Assembly (NCBI GenBank): GCA_031987425.1
Contig: DALZZL010000002.1
Span: 1-64,000, forward strand
Source: Stenotrophomonas_A sp002429615
GTDB taxonomy: Bacteria > Pseudomonadota > Gammaproteobacteria > Xanthomonadales > Xanthomonadaceae
DNA length: 64,000 nucleotides
Direction of reading: 5' to 3'
A program made the position numbers and the translations under genes. The notes under the pieces are model-generated. The model was not told the origin of the DNA and made no database searches. It saw only the letters and a list, made by a program, of their open reading frames with translations. Of the stretch, positions 1 to 7,510 are shown one piece after another (positions within the stretch are counted from its first letter, which is position 1; every line of letters begins with the position of its first letter).

Positions 1-414
1 GCGCTCGACGCGCTGCCCGGCACCCGCTGCGTGGCGGCGTCGCGGCTCTACCGCACGCCGGCCTGGGGCCGGCTCGACCAGCCGGCCTTCGTCAATGCCG
101 CCGCCACCGTGGAGACCACGCTGGCGCCGGAAGCCCTGCTCGATGCACTGCTGGCGCTGGAGCGCGTACACGGCCGTGAACGGCCCGACGGCGAGCGCTG
201 GGGGCCACGCACGCTGGACCTGGACGTGCTGTTGTTCGACGAGCAGGTCATCGACACCCCGCGCCTGAAGGTGCCGCATCCGCACCTGCACGAGCGTGCG
301 TTCGCCCTGCTGCCGCTGGCCGAGATCGCCCCACAGGCGCGCATTCCCGGGCATGGAACGGTGCAGGCCGCACTGGCGGTGGTGGAAACGGGCGGATTGG
401 CGCCGATTGGGTAG
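1..414 (+). CDS. folK: 2-amino-4-hydroxy-6-hydroxymethyldihydropteridine pyrophosphokinase, 5' end missing
   Basis: Transfers pyrophosphate from ATP to 6-hydroxymethyl-dihydropterin in cytosolic folate synthesis. The frame is open from base 1, so the N-terminus, including the first substrate-binding strand, lies outside the window; the 137 residues seen are most of a usual 160-residue HPPK. The family signature RWGPRTLDLDVLLF is intact and carries the two Asp residues that bind Mg-ATP, followed by the conserved PHPHLHERAFALLPL stretch. It ends 35 bases before panB, a common gammaproteobacterial arrangement that joins the folate and pantothenate genes (both pathways use pteridine or one-carbon folate chemistry). 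Confidence 0.95.
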   Translation, partial: ALDALPGTRCVAASRLYRTPAWGRLDQPAFVNAAATVETTLAPEALLDALLALERVHGRERPDGERWGPRTLDLDVLLFDEQVIDTPRLKVPHPHLHERAFALLPLAEIAPQARIPGHGTVQAALAVVETGGLAPIG

Positions 415-419
415 ATAAT
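414..419 (+). promoter_or_regulatory. possible -10 box upstream of panB
   Basis: GATAAT overlaps the folK stop region, about 30 bases before the panB start. A convincing -35 is not visible. Similar A/T-rich hexamers precede several first-in-operon genes in this window (TAAAAT before ispG, TAGAAT before hisS, TACAAT before the phosphoesterase). Confidence 0.3.
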
Positions 420-449
420 GCCCGGCTCATCACCCCACGTAATGAGCTC

Positions 450-1265
450 ATGAGTACCCACGCCGACAGCAAGCCCTGGACGGTGCCTGCGCTGGCCGAC
501 GCCAAGCGCGAAGGCCGCAAGCTGGTCATGCTGACCGCCTATGACGCCGGGTTCGCCCGCGCTTTCGATGCCGCCGGCGTCGACCTGATCCTGGTCGGCG
601 ATTCGCTCGGCATGGTGGTCCAGGGGCAGGATTCGACCCTGCCGGTGACCACCGAGGACATGGTCTACCACACCCGGATCGTGGCCCGCGGCCTGTCCCG
701 CGCGCTGCTGGTGAGCGACCTGTCGTTCCAGGCCGATGCCACCCCCGAGCGGGCGCTCGATGCGTCCACCCGCCTGCTCCAGGCCGGTGCGGAGATGGTC
801 AAGATCGAGGGCGCCGGGCACAAGCTGGAGGTCATCCGCTATCTGACCGAACGCGAGATCCCGGTCTGCTCGCACCTGGGCCTGACCCCGCAGTCGGTGC
901 TGCGCTTCGGCGGCTACAAGGTGCAGGGCCGTGGCGAGGCGGGCGAACGCCTGCGCGCCGAGGCGCGCGCGGTGGCCGAGGCGGGCGCCTCGATGCTGGT
1001 GCTGGAGTGCGTGCCGTCGCCGCTGGCGGCGCAGATCAGCGCCGAGCTGTCGATCCCGACCATCGGCATCGGTGCCGGCCCGGGCTGCGACGGCCAGGTG
1101 CTGGTGATGCATGACTTCCTCGGACTGGACAGCGGCCATCGCCGCCCGAAGTTCGTGAAGGATTTCCTCGCCGAGGGCGGCTCGGTGGCGGGCGCGGTAC
1201 GCGCCTATGCCGCCGCGGTGCGCGACGGCAGCTTCCCCGACGCAGAGCACGCCTACGCCTCATGA
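450..1265 (+). CDS. panB: 3-methyl-2-oxobutanoate hydroxymethyltransferase
   Basis: Transfers a hydroxymethyl group from 5,10-methylene-THF to ketoisovalerate to make ketopantoate, the first step to pantothenate and CoA. The 271-residue length is typical. Conserved blocks are LTAYDAGFARAFDAAG near residue 30, LVGDSLGMVVQG with the Mg-binding Asp, and TIGIGAGPGCDGQVLVMHD near residue 200. The family is a cytosolic TIM barrel forming a decamer. The ATG at 450 gives the usual N-terminus. The stop TGA overlaps the panC ATG (ATGA), so panB and panC are probably translationally coupled. Confidence 0.97.
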   Translation: MSTHADSKPWTVPALADAKREGRKLVMLTAYDAGFARAFDAAGVDLILVGDSLGMVVQGQDSTLPVTTEDMVYHTRIVARGLSRALLVSDLSFQADATPERALDASTRLLQAGAEMVKIEGAGHKLEVIRYLTEREIPVCSHLGLTPQSVLRFGGYKVQGRGEAGERLRAEARAVAEAGASMLVLECVPSPLAAQISAELSIPTIGIGAGPGCDGQVLVMHDFLGLDSGHRRPKFVKDFLAEGGSVAGAVRAYAAAVRDGSFPDAEHAYAS

Positions 1266-2104
1266 TCGAAACCGTTACCGAACTGGCGCGCCTGCGCGAA
1301 CTTGTCACCGGCTGGAAGCGCCAGGGCCTGCGCGTGGCGCTGGTGCCCACCATGGGCAACCTGCACGCCGGCCACTTCTCGCTGGTGATGCTGGCCCGCC
1401 AGTACGCCGACCGCGTGGTCTCCAGCGTCTTCGTCAACCCGACCCAGTTCGGCCCGAACGAGGACTTCGCCCGCTACCCGCGCACGCCGGAGGCCGACAT
1501 GCGTGGCCTGCAGGATGCCGGCTGCGACGTGCTGTGGCTGCCGAGCGTGGAGACGATGTACCCGCTGGGTACCGAGCTGGCGATGCGCATGCATGCGCCG
1601 GGCGTGAGCGATGTGCTCGAAGGCGCCTGCCGCCCGGGCCACTTCGATGGCGTGTGCACGGTGGTGGCGCGGCTGTTCAACCAGGCCCAGCCGGACGTGG
1701 CCGCGTTCGGCAAGAAGGATTACCAGCAGCTGGCGGTGATCCGGCAGATGGTCAGCGACCTGGCGTTCCCGATCGAGATCCTCGGCGGCGGCATCGTCCG
1801 CGAGCAGGACGGGCTGGCGATGAGTTCGCGCAACCAGTACCTGTCGGCGGCGGAACGCCCGGTGGCGGCGGAGATCCGCAAGGCGCTGGTGGTGCTGCGT
1901 GACGCCTGCCTGGCCGGCAGCGCCCGTGTCGAGGCCGAGGCGGCGGCGAACGCGCAGCTCACGGCCGCCGGTTTCCAGGTCGACTACGTGGAGGTACGCA
2001 CGCCCGCGCTGACCGTGCCGGACGACGGCTATGCCGGCCCGCGCGTGGCGCTGGTGGCGGCCAAGCTCGGCCGGACCCGGCTGATCGACAACCTCGAGTT
2101 CTGA
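1262..2104 (+). CDS. panC: pantoate--beta-alanine ligase (pantothenate synthetase)
   Basis: Joins pantoate and beta-alanine with ATP through a pantoyl-adenylate, the last step of pantothenate synthesis. The 280-residue protein has the nucleotidyl-transferase signatures: PTMGNLHAGH around residues 29-38 (the HIGH-like motif) and MSSRNQYLS near residue 185 (the KMSKS-like loop). FGKKDYQQLAVIRQMV is the conserved substrate-binding segment. It starts inside the panB stop codon and is followed 91 bases later by panD, which supplies its beta-alanine. Confidence 0.97.
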   Translation: MIETVTELARLRELVTGWKRQGLRVALVPTMGNLHAGHFSLVMLARQYADRVVSSVFVNPTQFGPNEDFARYPRTPEADMRGLQDAGCDVLWLPSVETMYPLGTELAMRMHAPGVSDVLEGACRPGHFDGVCTVVARLFNQAQPDVAAFGKKDYQQLAVIRQMVSDLAFPIEILGGGIVREQDGLAMSSRNQYLSAAERPVAAEIRKALVVLRDACLAGSARVEAEAAANAQLTAAGFQVDYVEVRTPALTVPDDGYAGPRVALVAAKLGRTRLIDNLEF

Positions 2105-2107
2105 ATG

Positions 2108-2130
2108 ACCGGGCCCCCACAGGGCCCGGT
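2108..2130 (+). terminator. GC-rich hairpin between panC and panD
   Basis: ACCGGGCCC and GGGCCCGGT form a perfect 9-bp stem just after the panC stop. It is followed by TTCACC rather than a T-tract, so it may be a weak terminator, a pause site or an mRNA 3'-end stabiliser instead of a full stop before panD. Confidence 0.4.
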
Positions 2131-2195
2131 TTCACCTTTCGCGGCCCCCGGCCGCTAAACTTTCCGTCTTTCCTACGTGCCGTAGTAACGCCCCC

Positions 2196-2576
2196 ATGCA
2201 ACTGTCCCTGCTCAAAGCCAAGATCCATCGCGCCACCGTCACCCACTCCGAGCTCAACTACGAAGGCTCCATCGCCATCGACGACCTGCTGCTGCAGGCC
2301 AGCGGCATCCGCGAGTTCGAGCAGGTGCACATCTGGGACGTGACCAACGGCAGCCGTTTCACGACCTACGCGATCCGCGCCGAGGCCGGCAGCGGCGTCA
2401 TCTCGCTCAACGGCGGCGCCGCGCGCCACGTGCAGGTCGGCGACCTGATCATCATCGCCGCCTTCGTCGGCCTGAGTGCCGCCGAAGCAGACGCGTTCAA
2501 GCCCGACCTGGTGTACGTGGACGGGCAGAACAAGATCACCCACACCAACCACAGCATCCCCACACAGGCCGCATGA
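2196..2576 (+). CDS. panD: aspartate 1-decarboxylase precursor
   Basis: Decarboxylates L-aspartate to beta-alanine for PanC. It is a pyruvoyl enzyme: the 126-residue proenzyme is cut between Gly24 and Ser25 in the motif YEGS, and Ser25 becomes the pyruvoyl group. Tyr58 (TTYAIR), the catalytic proton donor in the E. coli enzyme, and NGGAARHVQVGD in the double-psi barrel are present. Cleavage in related bacteria needs a maturation factor (PanM/PanZ) or is spontaneous; none is encoded nearby. The stop overlaps the pgi ATG, so panD and pgi are coupled although their pathways differ. Confidence 0.96.
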   Translation: MQLSLLKAKIHRATVTHSELNYEGSIAIDDLLLQASGIREFEQVHIWDVTNGSRFTTYAIRAEAGSGVISLNGGAARHVQVGDLIIIAAFVGLSAAEADAFKPDLVYVDGQNKITHTNHSIPTQAA

Positions 2577-4099
2577 CACAGTCCAACGGATTCGACTCGC
2601 TGCACTCCCACGCCCAGCGTCTGCGCGGGGCGTCCATTCCCGATCTGCTCGCCGCCGAGACCGGCCGGCCGGCGCGGTATGCGAAACGGGTCGGTCCGTT
2701 GTACTTCAACTTCGCGCGGCAGAAATACGACGCCGCCGCGCTCGACGCGCTGCTGGCCCTGGCCGAGCAGCGCGGGCTGGCGCAGGCGTTCCAGCGCCTG
2801 TTCCGTGGTGAGCAGGTCAATGTGACCGAGGGTCGCGCGGCGCTGCATACGGCGCTGCGCGGCAACCTGACCGATGCGCCGGTGGCACAGGAGGCGTACC
2901 GCACCGCCGCCGAGGTGCGCGGCCACATGCGCGAGCTGATCGACGCGCTGGCACGCACCGGGGTGACGGACATCGTCAGCGTCGGCATCGGCGGTTCGGA
3001 CCTGGGTCCGCGCCTGGTGGCCGATGCGCTGCGCCCGGTGGAAGGCGCGCGTTTCCGCGTGCATTTCGTTTCCAATGTCGATGGCGCGGCGATGCAGCGC
3101 ACGCTGGCGACGCTGGATCCGGCGAAGACCGCCGGCATCCTGATCTCCAAGACCTTCGGTACGCAGGAGACCCTGCTCAACGGGCAGATCCTGCGCGACT
3201 GGCTGGGTGGCAGCGAGCGGCTGTATGCGGTGAGCGCCAATCCGGAGCGTGCGGGCAAGGCGTTCGACATCCCGGCCGGCCGCGTGCTGCCGATGTGGGA
3301 TTGGGTCGGTGGGCGCTATTCGCTGTGGTCGGCGGTGGGCTTCCCGATCGCGCTGGCGATCGGCTTCGAGCGTTTCGAGCAGTTGCTGGCGGGTGCGGCG
3401 GAATTCGATGCGCACGTGCTGGCGACGCCGTTGGCCGACAACGTGGCGGTGCTGCATGGTCTGACCGCGGTGTGGAACCGCAACCTGCTCGGCCACGCGA
3501 CCAACGCGGTGATGACCTACGACCAGCGCATGGCGCTGCTGCCGGCGTATCTGCAGCAGCTGATCATGGAGAGCCTGGGCAAGCGGGTGAAGCTCGACGG
3601 CAGCCCGGTGGACAGCGACACGGTGGCGGTGTGGTGGGGTGGTGCGGGCACCGATGTGCAGCACAGCTTCTTCCAGGCGCTGCACCAGGGCACCAGCGTG
3701 GTGCCGGCCGATTTCATCGGCACGGTCAACAACGATGATCCGTATGCGGTGAACCACCAGGCGCTGCTGGCCAACCTGCTGGCGCAGACCGAGGCGCTGG
3801 CGAACGGGCAGGGCAGCGAGGATCCGGCGCGCGATTACCCCGGTGGCCGGCCCAGCACCCTGATCCTGTTCGATCGTCTGACCCCGCAGGCGCTCGGCGC
3901 GCTGATCTCGATGTACGAGCACAGCGTGTACGTGCAGTCGGTGATGTGGGGGATCAATGCGTTCGACCAGTTCGGCGTGGAGCTGGGCAAGCAGCTCGCC
4001 AGCCAGCTGCTGCCCGCGCTGCAGGGCGAGGGCGCGGCGCAGGTGCGCGATCCGGTGACCGCGGCTGCGCTGGCGGAGATCGCTGCTCGGGCTGGGTAA
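2573..4099 (+). CDS. pgi: glucose-6-phosphate isomerase
   Basis: Interconverts glucose-6-phosphate and fructose-6-phosphate in glycolysis and gluconeogenesis. At 508 residues it is slightly shorter than the E. coli enzyme (549). SIS-fold signatures are present: SVGIGGSDLGPRLVADAL near residue 140, LISKTFGTQETL near 185, VWNRNLLGHATNAVMTYDQR, and the C-terminal pair GGAGTDVQHSFFQALHQGT and VELGKQLASQLLPAL. The ATG lies within the panD stop. A strong rho-independent terminator follows 24 bases after the stop. Confidence 0.97.
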   Translation: MTQSNGFDSLHSHAQRLRGASIPDLLAAETGRPARYAKRVGPLYFNFARQKYDAAALDALLALAEQRGLAQAFQRLFRGEQVNVTEGRAALHTALRGNLTDAPVAQEAYRTAAEVRGHMRELIDALARTGVTDIVSVGIGGSDLGPRLVADALRPVEGARFRVHFVSNVDGAAMQRTLATLDPAKTAGILISKTFGTQETLLNGQILRDWLGGSERLYAVSANPERAGKAFDIPAGRVLPMWDWVGGRYSLWSAVGFPIALAIGFERFEQLLAGAAEFDAHVLATPLADNVAVLHGLTAVWNRNLLGHATNAVMTYDQRMALLPAYLQQLIMESLGKRVKLDGSPVDSDTVAVWWGGAGTDVQHSFFQALHQGTSVVPADFIGTVNNDDPYAVNHQALLANLLAQTEALANGQGSEDPARDYPGGRPSTLILFDRLTPQALGALISMYEHSVYVQSVMWGINAFDQFGVELGKQLASQLLPALQGEGAAQVRDPVTAAALAEIAARAG

Positions 4100-4123
4100 G
4101 CCGAGGGGCTCGGTGTGAGGGGA

Positions 4124-4149
4124 GGGCGGCCTTGGGGTCGCCCTTTTTT
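4124..4149 (+). terminator. rho-independent terminator of pgi
   Basis: GGGCGGCC-TTGG-GGTCGCCC forms an 8-bp stem with one G-T pair and is followed directly by six T. The composite palindromic element begins immediately after the T-tract. The efpL terminator stands in the same relation to the second copy. Confidence 0.85.
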
Positions 4150-4299
4150 GTTGGCCTTCGAGGTTGATCGGCTCGCTTGGATCCTGCACGGCCTGCGGGG
4201 ACGGTGCCCTTTCGGGACACGCCGTGAACCCCTCCATGGGGGCTCGATGGCGCCATCCATGGCGCCAACGGTCCCGAAAGGGCACCGCCCCCGCAGGCC
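4150..4299 (+). repeat. composite palindromic element, copy 1
   Basis: Directly after the pgi terminator comes a 40-nt block (GTTGGCCTTCGAGGTTGATC and on). It leads into a 29-nt arm (4190-4218), a 52-nt core (4219-4270) and a complementary 29-nt arm (4271-4299); only one arm pair is mismatched. The core can fold into two hairpins, CCCC/GGGG around TCCAT and TGGCGCCA-TCCA-TGGCGCCA. The same arrangement recurs on the minus strand at 60854-61001. The arms differ by paired changes and the core is nearly identical, which points to a conserved DNA or RNA fold. Confidence 0.85.
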
Positions 4300-4401
4300 C
4301 TCCAGATCCCCGCGACCGGACAAAGGTGTTGGCGGTTTGCATGCGCCGCATGCGCCCGCCCAATCGATCTTCTCTCCTCCTCACGCTCCCCGCTCTTCCT
4401 T

Positions 4402-4424
4402 GTAGGAGCGGCTTCAGCCGCGAC
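4402..4424 (+). repeat. REP-like repeat, single copy
   Basis: A copy of the 23-nt sequence beginning GTAGGAGCGGCTTCAG and ending GCCGCGAC. It contains its own hairpin, GCGGCT/AGCCGC. Further copies occur at about 9.2, 13.3, 48.5, 55.6 and 60.8 kb. This copy lies downstream of composite element copy 1; the copy at 60.8 kb has the same relation to element copy 2. Confidence 0.9.
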
Positions 4425-4706
4425 CGCGCAAAGAGGCGGCGGCACGGGGAAACGAGATAAGGCGATCTCACCAGGCCCAACGCTTTTGCTTCGGCCCTGC
4501 AGCCCTCAACAACCCAACCCACCACGCCCTCCCGCGCAATCAGCGCAAGCCGCCGTGGTGCGCCGCAGCAATATGGCGCAACGCGCACACGCACAAGGAA
4601 CACCGCGCAGCCTGAAAACCCCCGCACCCCACCGCTTTTCCCGCTACACAGGCCATATATCCCATTTCGATATACGGATGCCGGTGAGCTATAGCCAAGC
4701 GACGGT

Positions 4707-4722
4707 TTGACAGCGCTATACA
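4707..4722 (+). promoter_or_regulatory. TTGACA-containing partial palindrome upstream of the GH3 gene
   Basis: TTGACAGCGCTATACA contains TGACAGCGCT, which resembles one and a half sites of the LacI-family operator style TGACAGCGCTGTCA. TTGACA is also a perfect -35 hexamer, but no -10 sits at a normal distance. I infer a sugar-responsive control site from its position before a glucosidase-symporter pair; the evidence is weak. Confidence 0.25.
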
Positions 4723-4777
4723 AATACACAAACGTACCCGGCGCCGCCGTCGGCCCACCGCCCGATGGCCTACTTGT

Positions 4778-7411
4778 ATGGAGAACCGTCTCTTGGAAAA
4801 GCTGCCTCGTCGCGCGCGTGCGCCGATGACCCGTCATCTGCTGGCCGCCGCCACCGCCGCCTCGCTGTTCCTGCTCGCCGCCTGCCATCGCGATGGCAAC
4901 GCGGAGGCCGACAAGACCGCCGCGGCACCGGCCACGCCGGCCGCCGACCAGGCCGTCACCATCCATCCGGACCAGTGGCCGACGCCGAAGTGGCCGTTCG
5001 CCAACGATCCGGCGCTGGAGAAGCGCATCGATGACGTGATGGCGCAGATGAGCGTGGAAGAGAAGGTCGCGCAGACCATCCAGGGCGATATCGCCAGCAT
5101 CACCCCCGACGATGTGCGCAAGTACCGCATCGGTTCGATCCTCGCCGGCGGCAGCTCCGATCCGGGCGGCAAGTACAACGCCAGCCCGGCCGAGTGGCTC
5201 AAGCTCGCTGATGCGTTCTATGAGGCGTCGATGGACACCTCCAAGGGCGGCCACGCGATCCCGATCATCTTCGGCATCGATGCGGTGCACGGCCAGAGCA
5301 ACATCGTCGGGGCGACGCTGTTCCCGCACAACATCGGCCTGGGCGCGATGCGCAACCCCGAGCTGATCCGCAAGATCGGCGAGGTCACCGCCGCCGAGAC
5401 CCGCGTCACCGGCATGGAGTGGACCTTCGCGCCGACCGTGGCGGTACCGCAGGACGATCGCTGGGGCCGCACCTATGAGGGCTACTCCGAGTCGCCGCAG
5501 GTGGTGGCCAGCTACGCCGGTGAGATGGTCAAGGGCCTGCAGGGCGAGCCGGGCCAGCCGGGCTTCCTTGATGGCCACCACGTGATCTCCTCGGTGAAGC
5601 ACTACGTCGGCGACGGCGGCACCACCGATGGCAAGGACCAGGGCGATACCCAGGTCACCGAGGCCGAGCTGCGCGACATCCACGCGGCGGGCTATCCGCC
5701 GGCGATCGAAGCCGGTGCGCAGGCGGTGATGGCTTCGTTCAACAGCTTCCACGGCGAGAAGATGCACGGCTACAAGGCCATGCTCACCGACGTGCTGAAG
5801 GACCGCATGAACTTCGGCGGCTTCGTGGTCGGCGACTGGAACGGCCACGGCCAGGTCAAGGGCTGCACCACCACTGATTGCCCGGCCGCGTTCAACGCCG
5901 GCCTGGACATGGCGATGGCCTCCGACAGCTGGAAGGGCCTGTACGAGACCGAGCTGGCGGCGGTGAAGTCCGGCCAGATCACCCAGGAGCGCCTGGACGA
6001 CGCCGTGCGCCGCATCCTGCGCGTCAAGATGCGCCTGGGCCTGTTCGATGCGGGCAAGCCGTCGCAGCGTCCGCTGGGTGGCAAGTACGAGCTGCTTGGT
6101 TCGCCCGAACACCGCGCCATCGCCCGCCAGGCGGTGCGCGAGTCGCTGGTGCTGCTGAAGAACAACGGCGGCACGCTGCCGCTGGATCCGCACAAGCGCA
6201 TCCTGGTGGCCGGTGACGGCGCCAACGACATGGGCAAGCAGTCCGGCGGCTGGACGCTGAACTGGCAGGGCACCGGCACCACGCGCGCCGATTACCCGAA
6301 CGGCAACACCATCTGGGAAGGCCTGAAGCAGCAGATCGACGCGGCCGGCGGCAAGGCCGAGCTGGCGATCGATGGCCAGTACAAGGCCAAGCCCGACGTG
6401 GCGGTGGTGGTGTTCGGCGAGAACCCGTATGCGGAGTTCCAGGGCGATATCGCCACCCTGCTGTACAAGCCGGGCGATGACAGCGACCTGGAGCTGCTGA
6501 AGAAGTTCAAGGCCGAGGGCATCCCGGTGGTGGCGGTGTTCCTGAGCGGCCGCCCGCTGTGGATGAACCGCGAGATCAACACCGCCGATGCGTTCGTGGC
6601 CGCCTGGCTGCCGGGCTCGGAAGGCGCCGGCATCGCCGACGTGATCCTGCGCAAGGCCGATGGCAGCGTGCAGAACGACTTCAAGGGCAAGCTGAGCTTC
6701 TCCTGGCCGCGCACCGCGGTGCAGTTCCACAACAACGTGGGCCAGAAGGACTATGACCCGCAGTTCGCCTTCGGCTACGGCCTGACCTATGCCGACGAGG
6801 GCGAGCAGGCCAAGCTGTCCGAGGACTCGGGCGTGAGCGGCGACCAGTCCGCCGGCGGCGTGTACTTCAACCGCGGCAAGCCGGCGATCGGCGTGGCGAT
6901 GCAGCTGTCCAGCGCGACCCAGGCCGACATGCCGGCGACCACCGTGCCGGTGGGCCTGTCCGATGGCAGCCTGAAGATGAGCGCGGTCGACCACAAGGCG
7001 CAGGAAGATGCGCGCCGCCTGGTCTGGTCGGGTGCGACCGACGCGCGCGTGCAACTGGTGTCGGGCAAGGCGATCGACCTCAGCCGCGAGACCAACGGCG
7101 ACATCCTGATGTACGTCACCCTGCGCCGCGACAGCGCGCTCACCGGCCCGCTGTGGCTGGGCGTGGGCTGTGGCCAGGGCTGTTCGGGCCAGGTCGATAT
7201 CGGCAAGACCGTGGGCCAGCTGCCGGCCGGCGAGTGGAAGGTGCTGGCGGTGCCGCTGAAGTGCTTCCAGGCTGCCGGTGCGGATATGACCAAGCTGGTG
7301 CAGCTGCCGTACCTGGCCAGCGCCGCGCAGGCCGATCTGTCGTTCTCGCGCATCGCGCTGGGCCAGAGCCAGGCCGACGTGGTCGCGGTGGACTGCGCGA
7401 CCAGCAAGTAA
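4778..7411 (+). CDS. GH3 family exo-beta-glucosidase, lipoprotein
   Basis: Probable 1,4-beta-D-glucan glucohydrolase acting on cello-oligosaccharides or related beta-glucans at the cell envelope. The N-terminus has a lipoprotein signal ending LFLLAAC, so the mature protein should be lipid-anchored. The GH3 domain has FGIDAVHGQ, SSVKHYVGDGG and VVGDWNGH; Asp353 in GDWNGH is the expected nucleophile. The C-terminal GH3 domain and a further 200-residue beta-rich extension resemble the ExoP-type architecture of marine and plant-associated bacteria (877 residues in total). An internal ATG at 4826 (MTRHLLAAAT) is an equally good start; neither has a clear SD. A sodium/sugar symporter gene follows. 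Confidence 0.92.
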   Translation: MENRLLEKLPRRARAPMTRHLLAAATAASLFLLAACHRDGNAEADKTAAAPATPAADQAVTIHPDQWPTPKWPFANDPALEKRIDDVMAQMSVEEKVAQTIQGDIASITPDDVRKYRIGSILAGGSSDPGGKYNASPAEWLKLADAFYEASMDTSKGGHAIPIIFGIDAVHGQSNIVGATLFPHNIGLGAMRNPELIRKIGEVTAAETRVTGMEWTFAPTVAVPQDDRWGRTYEGYSESPQVVASYAGEMVKGLQGEPGQPGFLDGHHVISSVKHYVGDGGTTDGKDQGDTQVTEAELRDIHAAGYPPAIEAGAQAVMASFNSFHGEKMHGYKAMLTDVLKDRMNFGGFVVGDWNGHGQVKGCTTTDCPAAFNAGLDMAMASDSWKGLYETELAAVKSGQITQERLDDAVRRILRVKMRLGLFDAGKPSQRPLGGKYELLGSPEHRAIARQAVRESLVLLKNNGGTLPLDPHKRILVAGDGANDMGKQSGGWTLNWQGTGTTRADYPNGNTIWEGLKQQIDAAGGKAELAIDGQYKAKPDVAVVVFGENPYAEFQGDIATLLYKPGDDSDLELLKKFKAEGIPVVAVFLSGRPLWMNREINTADAFVAAWLPGSEGAGIADVILRKADGSVQNDFKGKLSFSWPRTAVQFHNNVGQKDYDPQFAFGYGLTYADEGEQAKLSEDSGVSGDQSAGGVYFNRGKPAIGVAMQLSSATQADMPATTVPVGLSDGSLKMSAVDHKAQEDARRLVWSGATDARVQLVSGKAIDLSRETNGDILMYVTLRRDSALTGPLWLGVGCGQGCSGQVDIGKTVGQLPAGEWKVLAVPLKCFQAAGADMTKLVQLPYLASAAQADLSFSRIALGQSQADVVAVDCATSK

Positions 7412-7419
7412 GCAACGCC

Positions 7420-7455
7420 ACGCGCGGCGGCCGGGGAGGCCGCCGCGCGTTTTTC
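7420..7455 (+). terminator. rho-independent terminator after the GH3 gene
   Basis: CGCGCGGCGGCC-GGGG-A-GGCCGCCGCGCG forms a long stem followed by TTTTT. It lies between the glucosidase gene and the symporter, so the two may be only partly co-transcribed. Confidence 0.8.
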
Positions 7456-7510
7456 CAAGCAATGAGCCGACGCAGCCGCGCGCCGCGGGCGTCTGGCCGG
7501 GAGAAGTGCA

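Larger units (their letters stand above)
4300..4777. other. non-coding stretch between pgi element and the GH3 gene
   Basis: No credible gene is visible. The stretch holds a REP-like repeat at 4402-4424 and then about 300 bases of lower-GC sequence (for example TATATCCCATTTCGATATAC near 4655) that probably carries the promoter and control sites of the beta-glucosidase gene. Confidence 0.6.
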
